Source: Pholis gunnellus (lineage: Eukaryota; Chordata; Actinopteri; Perciformes; Pholidae). Taken from it: a stretch of DNA of 64,000 nt. The notes under the pieces were generated by a model. It did no database searches. It was not told where the DNA came from and saw nothing but the letters and a program-made list of their open reading frames with translations. The stretch is from positions 20,400,890 through 20,464,889 of the forward strand of contig OU342817.1 of NCBI GenBank assembly GCA_910591455.2, written 5' to 3'. Both the position numbers and the translations under genes were made by a program. Below, one piece after another: positions 13,256 to 24,377 of this stretch (position 1 is the first letter of the stretch; every line of letters starts with the position of its first letter).

Positions 13256-14259
13256 TACTCAGTATACTGAGGTGATTTTTAAGTGGTAGCCTGTTGTGTA
13301 CACTAGAAATCCCCAACTATAGAAAAGGATTTGGTGGGACCTGGCATGAAATGTTTCCACTAGTGGCTGGGAAGAATTTATTTTCTTTAATTCACTATTG
13401 AGCACTATAGCAAAATCAAGGACTGTCCCCTTTACATTGGGCAATGTTGCTGAATGGGCCTATAGAACAGCAGCCCTGAGAGCTGAACAAGTTGCAACCT
13501 GAGAAAACATGTTCATACATTTTGAACACATTTTGAAAAAACACTGCAAATATAGAAAACCAGCGAATACAGAAAGGTGCTGCAGGTAGCACACAGCACA
13601 ATGGAAACTGTTTCCAGGTGACACTCAAACGTCATATGACTGTGAGAAGCTTAGTGTTGCAAATGAACTAACCTGTAGTTATGTTTTCTTCTGCCTAATT
13701 TTAACATTGTCATGACATGATTCAGATAACGTGATGCTGTTGACTCAGCATAAACCTTTTGCCAATTCAAATAATCTGCCGAGATACAAACAGTTCATTT
13801 TGAAAGAGGCTAATGTTATATTACTAGTGTAGTTACTTTCAGAATTGTCACCAAGTAATGTTCAAGGACAGAAACAAATTGAAACTCAAATTCAAAAGTC
13901 GCTAAATGATCCGATCCCTTCGAGCCTCCCTCCAAAGACAATCCCCCAAAAACGATCAATATGAATGTAAAGAACCAACATGGCTGTTGTTAGGACTCCC
14001 AGCTGTAAAGCTAGCAGCTTGTAGAAGATTCTGGTGGCGAGCAATGAGTGCACGGGCAGAATACACACAGGTAGACAGGTAGACAGGTAGACGGGCAGGT
14101 AGGCCGTCAAACCATTTGAATTTGAATGAAATGATCTGACGGGCTTATCACAGCCTCCCTTTTTTGTCAGAGCAGTTCATTTATTGATTGCTCTTGGGAT
14201 GTAAAAACAATTGCAACAAATACAACAAAAACACATAATAACCCACCCTGGCTTTAACC
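13256..14259. other. No gene seen
   Basis: No recognisable coding sequence. A short ACAGGTAG-type tandem stretch lies near 14070-14105. Confidence 0.4.
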
Positions 14260-14490
14260 ATGCAAGCAGACTTTCAATATGACTTTGCATTAAAACAAGA
14301 ATTAGTTAATTTGTCCATTTGTCTGTCTTGACATTAGGCTGTAGTTCATTTATTTTCCATTGAAGTAAAAATGTAAGACATTTTGTCATAATTCTTGTTT
14401 TCGAAGGTTTCCTTTTCTTTAGTTTTAGTCCACACATATCATTAAGTGTTTGTACTTACGGAAAGTAATCACGTGTAGGGCTGCCTCTGG
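14260..14490 (+). repeat. Direct repeat copy 1 flanking XKR4 exon
   Basis: This block, starting TGCAAGCAGACTTTCAATAT and ending near GGGCTGCCTCTGG, recurs in the same orientation at 16814-17077 with a few small indels. The two copies lie on either side of the 200-bp XKR4 exon. Confidence 0.85.
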
Positions 14491-15130
14491 ATTCACCATT
14501 AATTGTGTGTATTTTGTCATATTATTTGGACTGGCAGGCTAATTATGAACAAAACATCACGAGTCGTAAATAATGCTGGGTTAACAGCAGATATTTGCAA
14601 TAATATCTGAACCATACAATGACCATGTTAAAATAAAATGTAAGGTTACATTTAAGCTCATTTTACAAAACTACTAATGGATAACCGACTTCAATAACCT
14701 AATAAGACAAAACCATGGCAACAACAGGCCATGTCTCTGCCGTGTGCATCCGTTTTCACTGTTCCCTGGAAACAGCTTCTTGCACGCCTTTCTGTATTCT
14801 GTTGTGTTTTTTGCAGCACGTGTTTTCAAAGTGGTGAAGATGTCTTTCTTAATTTGAGCTCTCAGGGCCAGCGCGCTATAGCCACGTCACAACCTGAAAT
14901 TGATGTCCAGCCTGAATTATATATCTGTTACACAGCTACCAGTGCACTTCAGCACTGCAGCCATCAGTGTTTCATGTATCGATATAAGTAGAAGGCTGTT
15001 TAAGAGGTAGATATTTTTAAAGAAAAGAAACTAAGACTGAATTCCAGTGTGTTGTGCCTTTCTCCTTCTTCGTTCACTGTAACATGCGATGTTGATGCTG
15101 AAGCATGATATTTTCCTCCATGTCCTCCAG
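14491..15130. other. XKR4 intron sequence with 3' splice site
   Basis: No other gene was seen. The intron ends in TTTTCCTCCATGTCCTCCAG, a pyrimidine-rich acceptor, immediately before the exon at 15131. Confidence 0.6.
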
Positions 15131-15330
15131 GTATTTTCACACCATCTACCTGGGCGTTAGGAGTCGTCAGAGTGCTGAGACAGAGCGCTGGCGTTACTAC
15201 TGGAGGATGGTCTATGAGTTTGCAGATGTGAGCATGCTGCATCTCCTGGCCACCTTTCTGGAGAGCGCTCCGCAGCTGGTGCTGCAGCTGTGCATCATTA
15301 TACAGACACACAAGCTCCAGGCTGTGCAAG
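15131..15330 (+). CDS. xkr4: XKR4-like phospholipid scramblase, internal exon
   Basis: This exon encodes part of an XK-related membrane protein. It begins within a codon, reads YFHTIYLGVRSRQSAETERW and continues through ADVSMLHLLATFLESAPQLV to LQAVQ plus one base, giving 66 full codons. The ESAPQLVLQL segment is a hallmark of the XKR family. It fits XKR4 best; the XKR7 counterpart, as I remember it, differs at many of these positions. The exon is exactly 200 bp, the size I recall for mammalian Xkr4 exon 2. It has a clean acceptor (TCCTCCAG) and donor (AAG|GTAACA). XKR4 sits in the plasma membrane and, after caspase action in apoptosis, exposes phosphatidylserine; this is family knowledge. The N-terminal exon is not in the window. 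Confidence 0.92.
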
Positions 15331-15849
15331 GTAACACACTCACTTACTCACAAGCACAAGCACTCTCACAAACCCTAATGTGTTAGGGTTAGAGGGTTAT
15401 GCTATATACTTAGAGGAGTTTAATATTATTTTACATGCCTGTGCACCATGGACTGCATCTCTTTTGACCTAACATAATCGTAATTCTACCGTGAACCTTA
15501 AAACCAAGTCTTAACCCTCAAACAGTCCTTTGAAGTAGCGAGACGAAAAGCCTCCTCTTACCACTGTATCCATCCAGGGGGAGGATGTCAAGGTGATTCA
15601 CGCCTAATTAACCTCAGAATGCACCCGGACGATGGGCTAGATTAGGCTGGGAACACGGGGGCCCTCGTCAAGAAGGGTCAGAGCGAGCTCTATTACCTGT
15701 GGAGGCTTCAGAGTCTGCAACAAGATGCTGAAGAGACACTAACAAGCAATGCTGTTAGCCATAACACCATTTTACTCATCAGTAGACTGAGAGGCTGCTG
15801 AGGTTAGCTGGACTCCCTAACTATACGGTATGATTACATTTTCTGTAAA

Positions 15850-16083
15850 AATGTAAGCACTGGGACGGTAGAGGTCCGGCTCCGCCCAAGTTCGGATTGT
15901 GGACTGTAGCTGGAGAGGTGCCAGAGGTGCCAACCTCCTAGCCACTACGATTTGGCCTTGAGCAAGGCACCAAACCCCCAACTGCTCTCAACTCTCTCCA
16001 TACAATAATACAATAATGCATGTGTATAACAACAGAGTGATACAATAGAATTTCCCCTTTGGGGATTAATAAAGTGTGCATCC
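15850..16083 (+). mobile_element. tRNA-derived fish SINE
   Basis: The conserved fish SINE core is present as TTGAGCAAGGCACCAAACCC followed by CCAACTGCTC. The 3' end reads CCCCTTTGGGGATTAATAAAG, the kind of LINE-derived tail that ends such SINEs. The 5' tRNA-like part is decayed. It lies in the intron between the first two XKR4 exons seen here. Confidence 0.75.
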
Positions 16084-16164
16084 TTCTGGCACAATTTTAA
16101 ACTGATAACTAAATCCATTTAGCAATTTGCCCACATGCATGCACATGCTTAAAATGTCACTTTT

Positions 16165-16295
16165 TTAACATTTGTGCGAATGATGTTTGACATGTCTTTT
16201 GCACTATTCTTTGCACAAGGTATTTTGTTTGTGTACTGCTGCTGGAACATGCACATTTCCCCCAAGGGATAAATCATTTATCTATTTAGCTTTGC
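16165..16295 (+). mobile_element. LINE 3' tail fragment
   Basis: TTTTGCACTATTCTTTGCAC, then GTACTGCTGCTGGAACATGC, then CATTTCCCCCAAGGGATAAATC and an ATCTATTT end. This is the layout of fish non-LTR retrotransposon 3' ends. No coding part is present. Confidence 0.6.
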
Positions 16296-16813
16296 ACTGC
16301 ATCTCAAATGTCCCCACAAAGCAAAAATGTCCTCATTGAATTAAGAGCAAATCTATGATTTAGGGAATGTCTCCACACAGCTCTCAACATGACGATAGCT
16401 GAGCCAGCAGCTAGCAGCTAGCAGCTAGCAGCAACATAACTCCACTATACAGTTACACAGCAAATAGTGGTTTCCTACCATATTAATGTTCAGAATGTTG
16501 AATAATTAACCTTTAAGCTCAGACCAAATAACTCCCGCACAAACCTACTTACTTGCTTTCCTCAGTAAATCCAGGTATCATTTCCAAATAGTCTGTTCGA
16601 ACAGAACTGCTCTCTCTGTGATGTTCCTGCTCACCTAGCATTAGCCTGAGCATTAGCTAGCTAGCTGTGCTCTCCACTGCAGAGCAGTGAATCGGTCAAA
16701 AGCTGGATTCCCTCACTTATTTCAAGAATATAAACCACTATGTCTGAGTACTACTACGCTACCTGTCAGTAATGTTATCTGACTCCAGAAGCTAGGCAAC
16801 AATGTAACTGCAG

Positions 16814-17077
16814 ATGCACGCAGACTTTCAATATGACTTTGCATTAAAACAAGAATTAGTTAATTTGTCCATTTGTCCATCTTGACATTAGGCTGTGGTT
16901 TATTTATTATGAAGTAAAAATCTAATACATTTTGTCATAATTCTTGTTTTCAAAGGTTTCCTTTTCTTTAGTTTTAGTCTTGTCTTGGTTGTGAAAAATA
17001 GTCCACACATATCATTTAGTGTTCGTACTTACGAAAAGTAATCGTAATCCAAAGCCAAGACGTGTAGTGCTGCCTCT
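16814..17077 (+). repeat. Direct repeat copy 2 flanking XKR4 exon
   Basis: Second copy of the 14260-14490 block in the same orientation. It contains an extra piece (TTGTCTTGGTTGTGAAAAAT) and another near its end that copy 1 lacks. Confidence 0.85.
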
Positions 17078-17489
17078 AAGGAAGTCAGGTGACGTGGTTT
17101 AAAGAGTGACAAAGTCCACGTAGGAAGCAGGTCGTGGTGGATCATGGGTCAAACAAATTTTCACTCAGGAGACAGCTATTCATGTTTGTGTGAAACTGAA
17201 AGTCAATGTTCACTAATTTTACCTTATTTTTGTTATGTAACTTATGTACTTAACTAATGCCACATATCTACGTTATGTAAGCAACAATCTTGTTTTACGT
17301 AAAAAATGTATTTCAAACCAAACTTCCTAAATCTAAACAAGTAGGTTTAAGGGCATGCACAGGAACACTCATCGCTTGTGCAAAAACACACGAAAAAGAA
17401 CTTATCATAAGATGTAATACAAAACATTGTATGAGGATAATTGCATTGCTTAGCCCCTGTGTGCAAGAATTGTCAGTGACACCTCTCAC

Positions 17490-17740
17490 CCCAAGCAGCG
17501 ACTGTTTGCCCTCCTCTCCTCTGGAAGGTTTTAGGACTCACCGTTTCAGGACCAGCAGGCATAGAAACAGCTTCTTTTCCTCAGCTGTCACTTGCTGAAC
17601 TTTGCACCCTTTATGTTTATACCACATTCTATTTATTGTATATTGTATCCTGTATATTATTTTGCACATTACTCAACTTTTTGCACTTCAGCTCTGTGCA
17701 ATGACATGAAATATAATAAAAAAATAAACAACCTATATTC
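17490..17740 (+). pseudogene. LINE 3' fragment with reverse-transcriptase C-terminus
   Basis: The frame ending at 17598 gives LPSSPLEGFRTHRFRTSRHRNSFFSSAV, which resembles the LPSGRRYR...RTxRxxxSFFPSAV end of a fish LINE ORF2. It is followed by an A/T-rich 3' end with TTTTGCAC motifs and an ATAATAAAAAAATAAA tail. The copy is 5'-truncated and lies in the intron upstream of the exon at 17970. Confidence 0.65.
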
Positions 17741-17969
17741 TAAGCTAACACTTTCCCCTGCTTGCAACGTTTGTGCTAAGCTAGGGTAAACACATACTGG
17801 GTCTGTGTAATAGATGCACAGAGAGGAAATCCATACTCATCTGCTTATCTGACTGTGGGTCTGATGGCAATTCAGCATATCTTCCAAAATGTGTGCGTTT
17901 CTGTCTGTGTTCCCATGATGTGACTCTGGAATCAAACCCGTTGTGTCTCTGTGTGCCTGACTGTTGCAG

Positions 17970-18324
17970 GTATGACAGCTGCAGCCTCCCTTGTCTCTCT
18001 GGCCTGGGCCCTGGCCTCCTACCAGAAGGCCTTGAGAGAGTCTCGGGATGACAAGAAGCCCATCAGCTACCTGGCTGTCATCATCCAGTTCTGTTGGCAC
18101 TTCTTCACTATCGCTGCGAGGGTCATCACCTTCGCCCTGTTTGCCTCTGTGTTCCAACTCTACTTTGGCATCTTCATTGTCCTGCACTGGTGCATCATGA
18201 CCTTCTGGATTGTCCACTGTGAGACAGACTTCTGCATCAGCAAATGGGAGGAGATTGTGTTTGACATGGTGGTGGGCATCATCTACATCTTCACCTGGTT
18301 CAACGTCAAGGAGGGACGGACAAG
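17970..18324 (+). CDS. xkr4: XKR4-like phospholipid scramblase, internal exon
   Basis: This 355-bp exon continues the protein as GMTAAASLVSLAWALASYQK and DDKKPISYLAVIIQFCWHFF, then FALFASVFQLYFGIFIVLHW and IVHCETDFCISKWEEIVFDM, ending FTWFNVKEGRTR. It contains several hydrophobic helices of the XKR fold. Its match to remembered vertebrate XKR4 is very close. The acceptor is GACTGTTGCAG at 17969 and the donor is AG|GTGACA at 18325; the reading phase fits both neighbours. As I recall mammalian XKR4 gene models, this sequence and the C-terminal part form one exon, whereas here an intron of 724 bp follows EGRTR. No stop or frameshift is present. Confidence 0.93.
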
Positions 18325-19048
18325 GTGACACGCTCAACTCCATTCAATGTGACGTAGACCTGAAGAAATAAATCTGTTCTTTTTAAATTAGTTATTTAAT
18401 TTAATTGTCATTCTGAGGTGCTTGAACAAACAGGGTGTAGTACAGACTAAGACAGGTAAACGCTCCATTACTGGATTTTCTTCTGGCTGCTTGGTGGCAG
18501 TCGAACAAGCTGTAACAATAGCAGTGACATCTAAGTTGTAATGGTAAAGGTGTTGACAAGCCTGTTTACACAGACACAGGGCTACATTAGTATGCATTTG
18601 AAGGTGTGCCAATGCTTCACCCTCTCGTGTCACTTCTGGTTGCAAAAGATGGCGGCTAAAATGCCGTATTCTAGGCTTGGATACTGCTTCGCTGCATAAT
18701 ATTTGTGCTGTCTGTAAAAGTACTCATGACAAAAACAGCAGTTCAAAACACTTCAACAGCATATTTTAAACATTAAGTGGAAGTGGTTGGCTTGATGGAG
18801 GCTCTAATGGAACAATCATTGGAAATCATATTCTAAATACTATAAATTTGGAAAACAGTTGTAGAGGTATCAGTGTTGGAAGAATGGTCTGACATATTAG
18901 TATAGCCATCCTCAAGCCCATTCTCTAAATAGAACATAAGCATTTCCAACTGCAAACTAAACATATCGTGCTAATACTTGAGAGCTGCTTCATGCTTTGT
19001 TCAGTGATTTGGTTCTTATTCATTTCTTTTCATCATGTCTTTGTGCAG

Positions 19049-19649
19049 GTGTCGGCTTTTCATCTATTACCTGGTGATTCTGGTGGAGAACGCTGCTCTC
19101 AGTGCATTGTGGTATCTCTACCGGTTGCCTCACACCACCGACGCCTTTGCAGTGCCAGCACTCTGCGTCATCTTCAGCAGTTTCCTCACCGGTGTGGTTT
19201 TCATGCTCATGTACTATGCCTTTTTCCATCCCAACGGGCCACGCTTTGGGCGCTCGCCGAGTGGCCAGGGTCTTGACCTAGATCCCACTGCTCAGTTCTC
19301 CACGCTACCATCTGAAGGTGCCACCAACTCACTACGTTCCAACCGAGGTGCCACCGCAACCCTGGAGCGTGACGTGGGAAAGTATTCTGAGCGGGACGGC
19401 TGCATGCCAGTTTTTCAGGTCCGACCTACAGTGCCATCTACGCCATCGTCTCGTGCTCCACGCCTCGATGAGACCGTCATCAAGATCGACCTTTGTAGGA
19501 ACCGCTACCCAGCCTGGGAGCGCCATGTCCTCGACCGCAGTATACGCAAGGCAATCCTGGCCATAGACTGCTCGCTGACCCCTCCACGGCTGCAGTACAA
19601 AGATGACGCTCTAGTGCAGGAGAGGCTGGAATATGAGACCACATTATAG
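19049..19649 (+). CDS. xkr4: XKR4-like phospholipid scramblase, C-terminal exon
   Basis: The exon begins in phase after TTTGTGCAG and reads CRLFIYYLVILVENAALSAL and ALCVIFSSFLTGVVFMLMYY (two membrane helices), then a cytoplasmic tail. The tail contains PVFQVRP, KIDLCRNRYPAWERHVLDRS and the terminal LQYKDDALVQERLEYETTL before TAG at 19647-19649. The end matches remembered vertebrate XKR4 almost exactly and differs clearly from XKR7. Family members XKR4, XKR8 and XKR9 are activated by caspase cleavage in this tail; the acidic ERDG at 19389-19400 is one candidate site, but that is a guess. The three exons together encode about 385 residues, the C-terminal 60 percent of a roughly 650-residue protein. 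Confidence 0.94.
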
Positions 19650-19735
19650 TTCCACCCTGCTCTCAGAACTCATAGAGGGGTGCAGTCGTCAGAGGATTAT
19701 CCTGCTATCACATAAACAGCAACAGGGACTGTGGC

Positions 19736-19741
19736 AATAAA
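19736..19741 (+). other. XKR4 poly(A) signal
   Basis: An AATAAA hexamer lies 87 bp after the XKR4 stop codon, on the same strand. The 3'UTR would be short. Alternative, more distal sites are possible. Confidence 0.6.
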
Positions 19742-20332
19742 GAATTTGTTACTAGCAGCAATTCCACTTTTCATCTCTCATTACTCTTTTTCTGTTTCTA
19801 TTCCTCAGCATCAGTTCCCACCGAGGAACATTCAGCCCTGTTGGTAGTGATCGGAGGAACAATTTGGCACAAGTGCAGTTGATGTCACTAGCTGTGTTTG
19901 GGTTCGTTGCAGGGTTGTTGCTGTTATTTTTACTTCCACTCATCAGGGAAATCCCGTCTGGAATGAACTAAATACAAACGCTTCGACACTCTGCTCAGAC
20001 GGTACAAGACGCTTATGCGTTAAGGTTGGAAAAGTAAAGGATATATTTCCATCCAGACACATTTTAATTCATCAGATATTCCACCTTAACATAAATGACA
20101 CCTGAATTACACAGAAGTTCTTCTAATGTGATGAAAGTAAAGGAACCCTCATTCAGCATCAGTGAAAACTTCAAACTGTCGGAAGTTCTGATGATGTAAT
20201 CCTATAGTAGCCACAACTGGGTGGGTACTTCCATCACTATCTACATGAAAAAGCTCATCATTTCTGTTCTCTTAGTGCCAAAAAGGTTCTTTGGACATGT
20301 CTTCAAGATTTGGAGGAGTTGGAACACCTCAC

Positions 20333-20877
20333 GCTGGGTTCAGACTACACAATATCAGCCCGATTGTAGCCTGACCCGGCAGACGTAGGGCGTCAGCTCG
20401 GATCGGGAACAAAAATGGGAGTCGGGCGCGACAATTGATCGTATTATCTTGTGTAGTGTGTCAGGTGGACAACTTGATGACGTCACAACATCCCAACAGA
20501 AAGATTAGCAGAAGTTCCCTCATGACTGTGACTTTGGACAGTAAGAGCAAAGAGTGCCCTTTCACGCACAGCGGTAAATATGACGGATGATGTTGCTGCC
20601 GGTGGAACTGTGAAACAGAGGAAAGATTTTTCTTTCTGTTTTTAGACTTTTTCCGAACTCAAGACAGCCAGCATCACGCACACCGCCGTTGTTTGTTTAC
20701 ATTCTTCTACCTGGCAACTCCTTCCTGATGAGATCGCGTTTTGATCGGCCGGTGACCAATGTGTTGTCTGTCATGTCTCTCGGCCAAGTCCCGGAAAGAA
20801 TTTATGACTTTATAATCGCCTAATCTGACACAATGACTCTCGTAACAGACAAAAATATTGTGTAGTCTGAACCCAGC
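20333..20877. mobile_element. MITE with perfect 23-bp terminal inverted repeats
   Basis: The left end (20333-20355) starts GCTGGGTTCAGACTACACAA and the right end (20855-20877) is its exact reverse complement over 23 bp. The 545-bp interior has no coding potential. No clear target duplication is visible directly outside the ends. The superfamily is not assigned; hAT-like is one possibility. Perfect ends suggest fairly recent activity. Confidence 0.85.
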
Positions 20878-23800
20878 ATTAAGGATGGCTGGGAAGTCCA
20901 AAAAGTTCTTCTCTCGACTAAATATTTCATTCTTCTTGGATAACTATGGTCTACACTGGAAGAAGGTCAGACAGAAAGTGAACTACATGAAGACAGTGGT
21001 CAAAGTAGCATCTAAACTCAGTCATTGTGTTGTCGTTGGATAAATCAACCAAGCCTGGAAGGAAGGAAGGATCGTAAACAAGAAAGAAGTGGTGAAAGCT
21101 GGACAGACACAACCTCACTATCCCATAAGGAAGTAAGTCAAACTCACACAATGCCAAGAAAGAAATCTTCCTGGCAGCTCAACTCAACGATCTGCAGTCC
21201 AGCCTCATATACCTGGTTGTGCAGTGATGCTGATCTCTGCTTGTCTGTGGACGTGTGTGTGTGTGTGTTTGTGTATGTGTGTGTATGTATGTGTGTGTGT
21301 GTGTATGGGAGGGGAGGCAAGACAGAATGGAAAATGGAAATGAGTCAAGGATGAAGAAGAACAGGCTAAGCAGCCATCTCAGCCAAACTAAACCAACCAC
21401 CAGGATGTACAGTACTCTGATACAACATGCAGCATTTTTTAACGTAAGAGATGATGTGGAAAGCTATGAAGTCATTGTGTGTGTTTTGTTGTGGTGTGAG
21501 TGTGTATGTGTTGGCAATAGGCGACATTTTGACTTCAAGTCTGCTTGTTCTTTGATAAACACACGTCACCTTCTGGGGCACATGTTCCTGTTTTTCCCAG
21601 CAGCTTTTAACATTGTTACACCAAGCCACACAACACAAGTCAGCATGTTGTTGGTAGTGTCCACGGGCTTGAATGAGAAATGCTAACTGAAGTGGCGCTA
21701 TAAAAGCTTGACAACCGTTATACCACATATCACGGGCTGGGTTGAGCAACTAATGAAATCCATTTTCAGTGAGGAACTTCTAATGTAGGAAAAAGAACAA
21801 AAAATAATAATCGCAGGTGGGTGCAAAAGATATAGGTCAATTCAACACAAGCCGTGTCAATTTATGAATGAAGGCACAATGTTTCTTCCTCGCTCATGGA
21901 ATGGGAGGGGGGGGGGGTCTGTAACTGGTGGCCAAGATATAAAAATGACACGTCCTGTTATTCATGTTTTTTGACACTTTTCATGTGTGAGGACACTAAA
22001 TATTGGTAATCCTGTACCAAAATATACACAGACTAACTACTACAATTCAAAGGGAGAGAAACAAGGGGAAAGTGCTAACTTTGGATAAAATGGTTGCACA
22101 GATATACACTTTACCGAGGGAGGAAAGGAAGGGAGAGTACTTCAAACCATTTAGTGGCTTTCAGCTAAGCTGTGGCTCTGACTGACAACCTGTTGAAGTA
22201 GATCATTAAATGACAACCATCCTGTCAGCAGCGTGGTATGGAAGTCCTGGATCAGGGAAGGACAGTACCAGATGATGATGAAACAAGACTAAAGTTCTAA
22301 ATTTCCCGTCAGTGGCAACGTTAAGATCTCTGGTGAAAACATCACATTTATTTTCAAAATACTTTGCGATGAATCAAAATGTTAGTCAAATCACATTCTT
22401 CACTGAATGATGTCTTGAAATCAAGGGTCAGAAGGTTGCTAAAGTCATCTTCTAGGGACCATGACTATCCATGCCATGAGTGTTGTTCAGACACAACATT
22501 GTCCATGAGCCAGGCCCCGCTGTCCTCTTCAACATGCTGTGTGTATGAAAAACAAACCCTCGGACGTCCCCAGTGATTTGAATCAGAGTGCAAAGAGACA
22601 ACTAGAGACTGCAAACAATGGAGAGCTGCACCATTGACACACTCCCAACCCAAACAGCGTGACTTCAGGGAATGCTGGGAAGATGGTAGAAGATGGAAGA
22701 TGGTAACAGTGTGTCTTTGCATTTTTAAATGTCTGCACAAAAGAAAGGTTTCCAGATTTCTTAATTTCCGTCACAAGTGCAATGTCTTTTTTTCTAAGGA
22801 TGGCAAGAGGAGAGAAAAGCACAAAACGAGTCAGTGGGATAATCATGGCATGAGACTGTAAACCTTTTCATCCTGCTTAACCAAACCAGCCCCAGCGCAC
22901 TGAGCTGTCCTCAGCCGGTCCTTCATTTTGTGTATGAAGTCTTAATTCTGTTGCAAGTAATTATAGATAATGTCCAAAACTTAAATAAACTTGATCATCT
23001 TATTCTTTTGGTTAAAAATATACAGCACTAAACCGAGGATTTGTGTGTAGTAAAGTATACAGAATGTGTACAGACCACAGAGAGAACCAGATGGATGTGT
23101 TTACATGATCCACTTTCCAAGCAAATATGGGAATGTTCCAGCTATTATTTGCGTGTTTCTCATTAGATACACCTTTATAATGCTTATGTTAGTTTTTACG
23201 ATAATTGTATTTTGTTGGTGGGGGAAAAGTCCAACAAGTAATAGAAGGATTTCAACATATTTGTATGCTTGTGAACAGACCATACCAGCAGTTTTGCATG
23301 TTTTAGCCATATCTTATTTACGTCACAGCCAATCATTTTGAAAACCAAGCTGCTTTATTTCAGAAATTTGAATGTACTTTTTCTAGTGTTCCAGAGCATT
23401 ATTTCCCCGCAATTGCAATATGGTATAAATTCTGGCTTCAATTTTGTAATCACGTGAACGTCATCTATAGTCATTATTGTCAAAGTTATTGTTGTACGGT
23501 GTTGGAGTGCAGACCTTTTAAATCTATCTGTACTTCTAATAACGGTTTCATATTGTGAATGGAAACCAATGGAGGCCTGGAACTGTGGGCAAAATACATT
23601 CAAAAATCTATCAATATACAGCTTGCATCTGAAAATGGTTGTAAAAATATGAATAATGTGTAGTTAGAGCTAACATTTTCAAAAACAGTGGTATGGTTCT
23701 TTAAGTTTGTGAAGGTAATTTTATGTTAAATGATCATGTTTTCAGGTGTCTTATTCTTTCAGTCTGTTGAACCTTCAGTCACACTTAAATACATTCTGTA

Positions 23801-24215
23801 TGGCTCATTCATTTGCCTTGTTGCTACACTACTGTGCGTGTGCATTCTCATTAGTGTGTTGTTTGACTGCACTGAGCAGTTTATAGATAACATTTTTGTT
23901 AATGGCTGTTTCTCTTGTTTTGACATTTTTTTTTATTTTATTCCTTTTACTTCATTTTGAGCTTTTGGGTTTATTTTTTCAATTGTACACGTCAAAGTCC
24001 ACAAGATTTGGGGAGTCGCCTACTGGTGAAAATAAGTTATATAAAGCATTCTGTGGCGCCAGGGGAAGCTATGAAATGGATAAATTGCCTTATGTCATGT
24101 CACTTCAGTCAGCGTTGGTTGGGGCCGAAGACTACAACTTCAATATCTGGATGTGTGGAGTTAGAAAGAAGTGAGTTTACCAGAACTCTGTAGCCCACTG
24201 CTCATCTCTGCTGCA
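20878..24215. other. No gene seen
   Basis: Open frames are short and low-complexity or unrecognised. The stretch contains a TG microsatellite at 21252-21306 and a poly-G run near 21905-21918. Nothing else was recognised. Confidence 0.4.
21252..21306. repeat. (TG)n microsatellite, imperfect
   Basis: TG repeats interrupted by TTTG and TATG variants run for about 55 bp. Confidence 0.95.
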
Positions 24216-24377
24216 GGATTCATTAGCCTCTACTAGCATTACAAGGGATTCATTAGCCTCTACTAGCATTACAAGGGATTCATTAGCCTCTACTAGCATT
24301 ACAAGGGATTCATTAGCCTCTACTAGCATTACAAGGGATTCATTAGCCTCTACTAGCATTACAAGGGATTCATTATC
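24216..24377. repeat. 30-bp minisatellite (VNTR), about 5.3 copies
   Basis: A 30-bp unit beginning GGATTCATTAGCCTCTACTA repeats head to tail five times with no visible differences between full copies, then decays into GGATTCATTATCTCC. Perfect identity suggests recent expansion and likely length polymorphism. Because 30 is divisible by three, the minus strand stays open and reads a repeated NESLVMLVEA. There is no other support for translation. Confidence 0.95.

Noticed and set aside
1..15130. First coding exon of XKR4 in the window
   Set aside because: I looked for an XKR N-terminal frame on the plus strand and saw none; it is probably upstream of position 1.
17837..18343. 168-codon minus-strand frame
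   Set aside because: It is the antisense shadow of the XKR4 exon at 17970-18324.
24216..24377. Possible CRISPR-like array
   Set aside because: The 30-bp units are contiguous with no spacers, and the genome is a vertebrate. It is a minisatellite.
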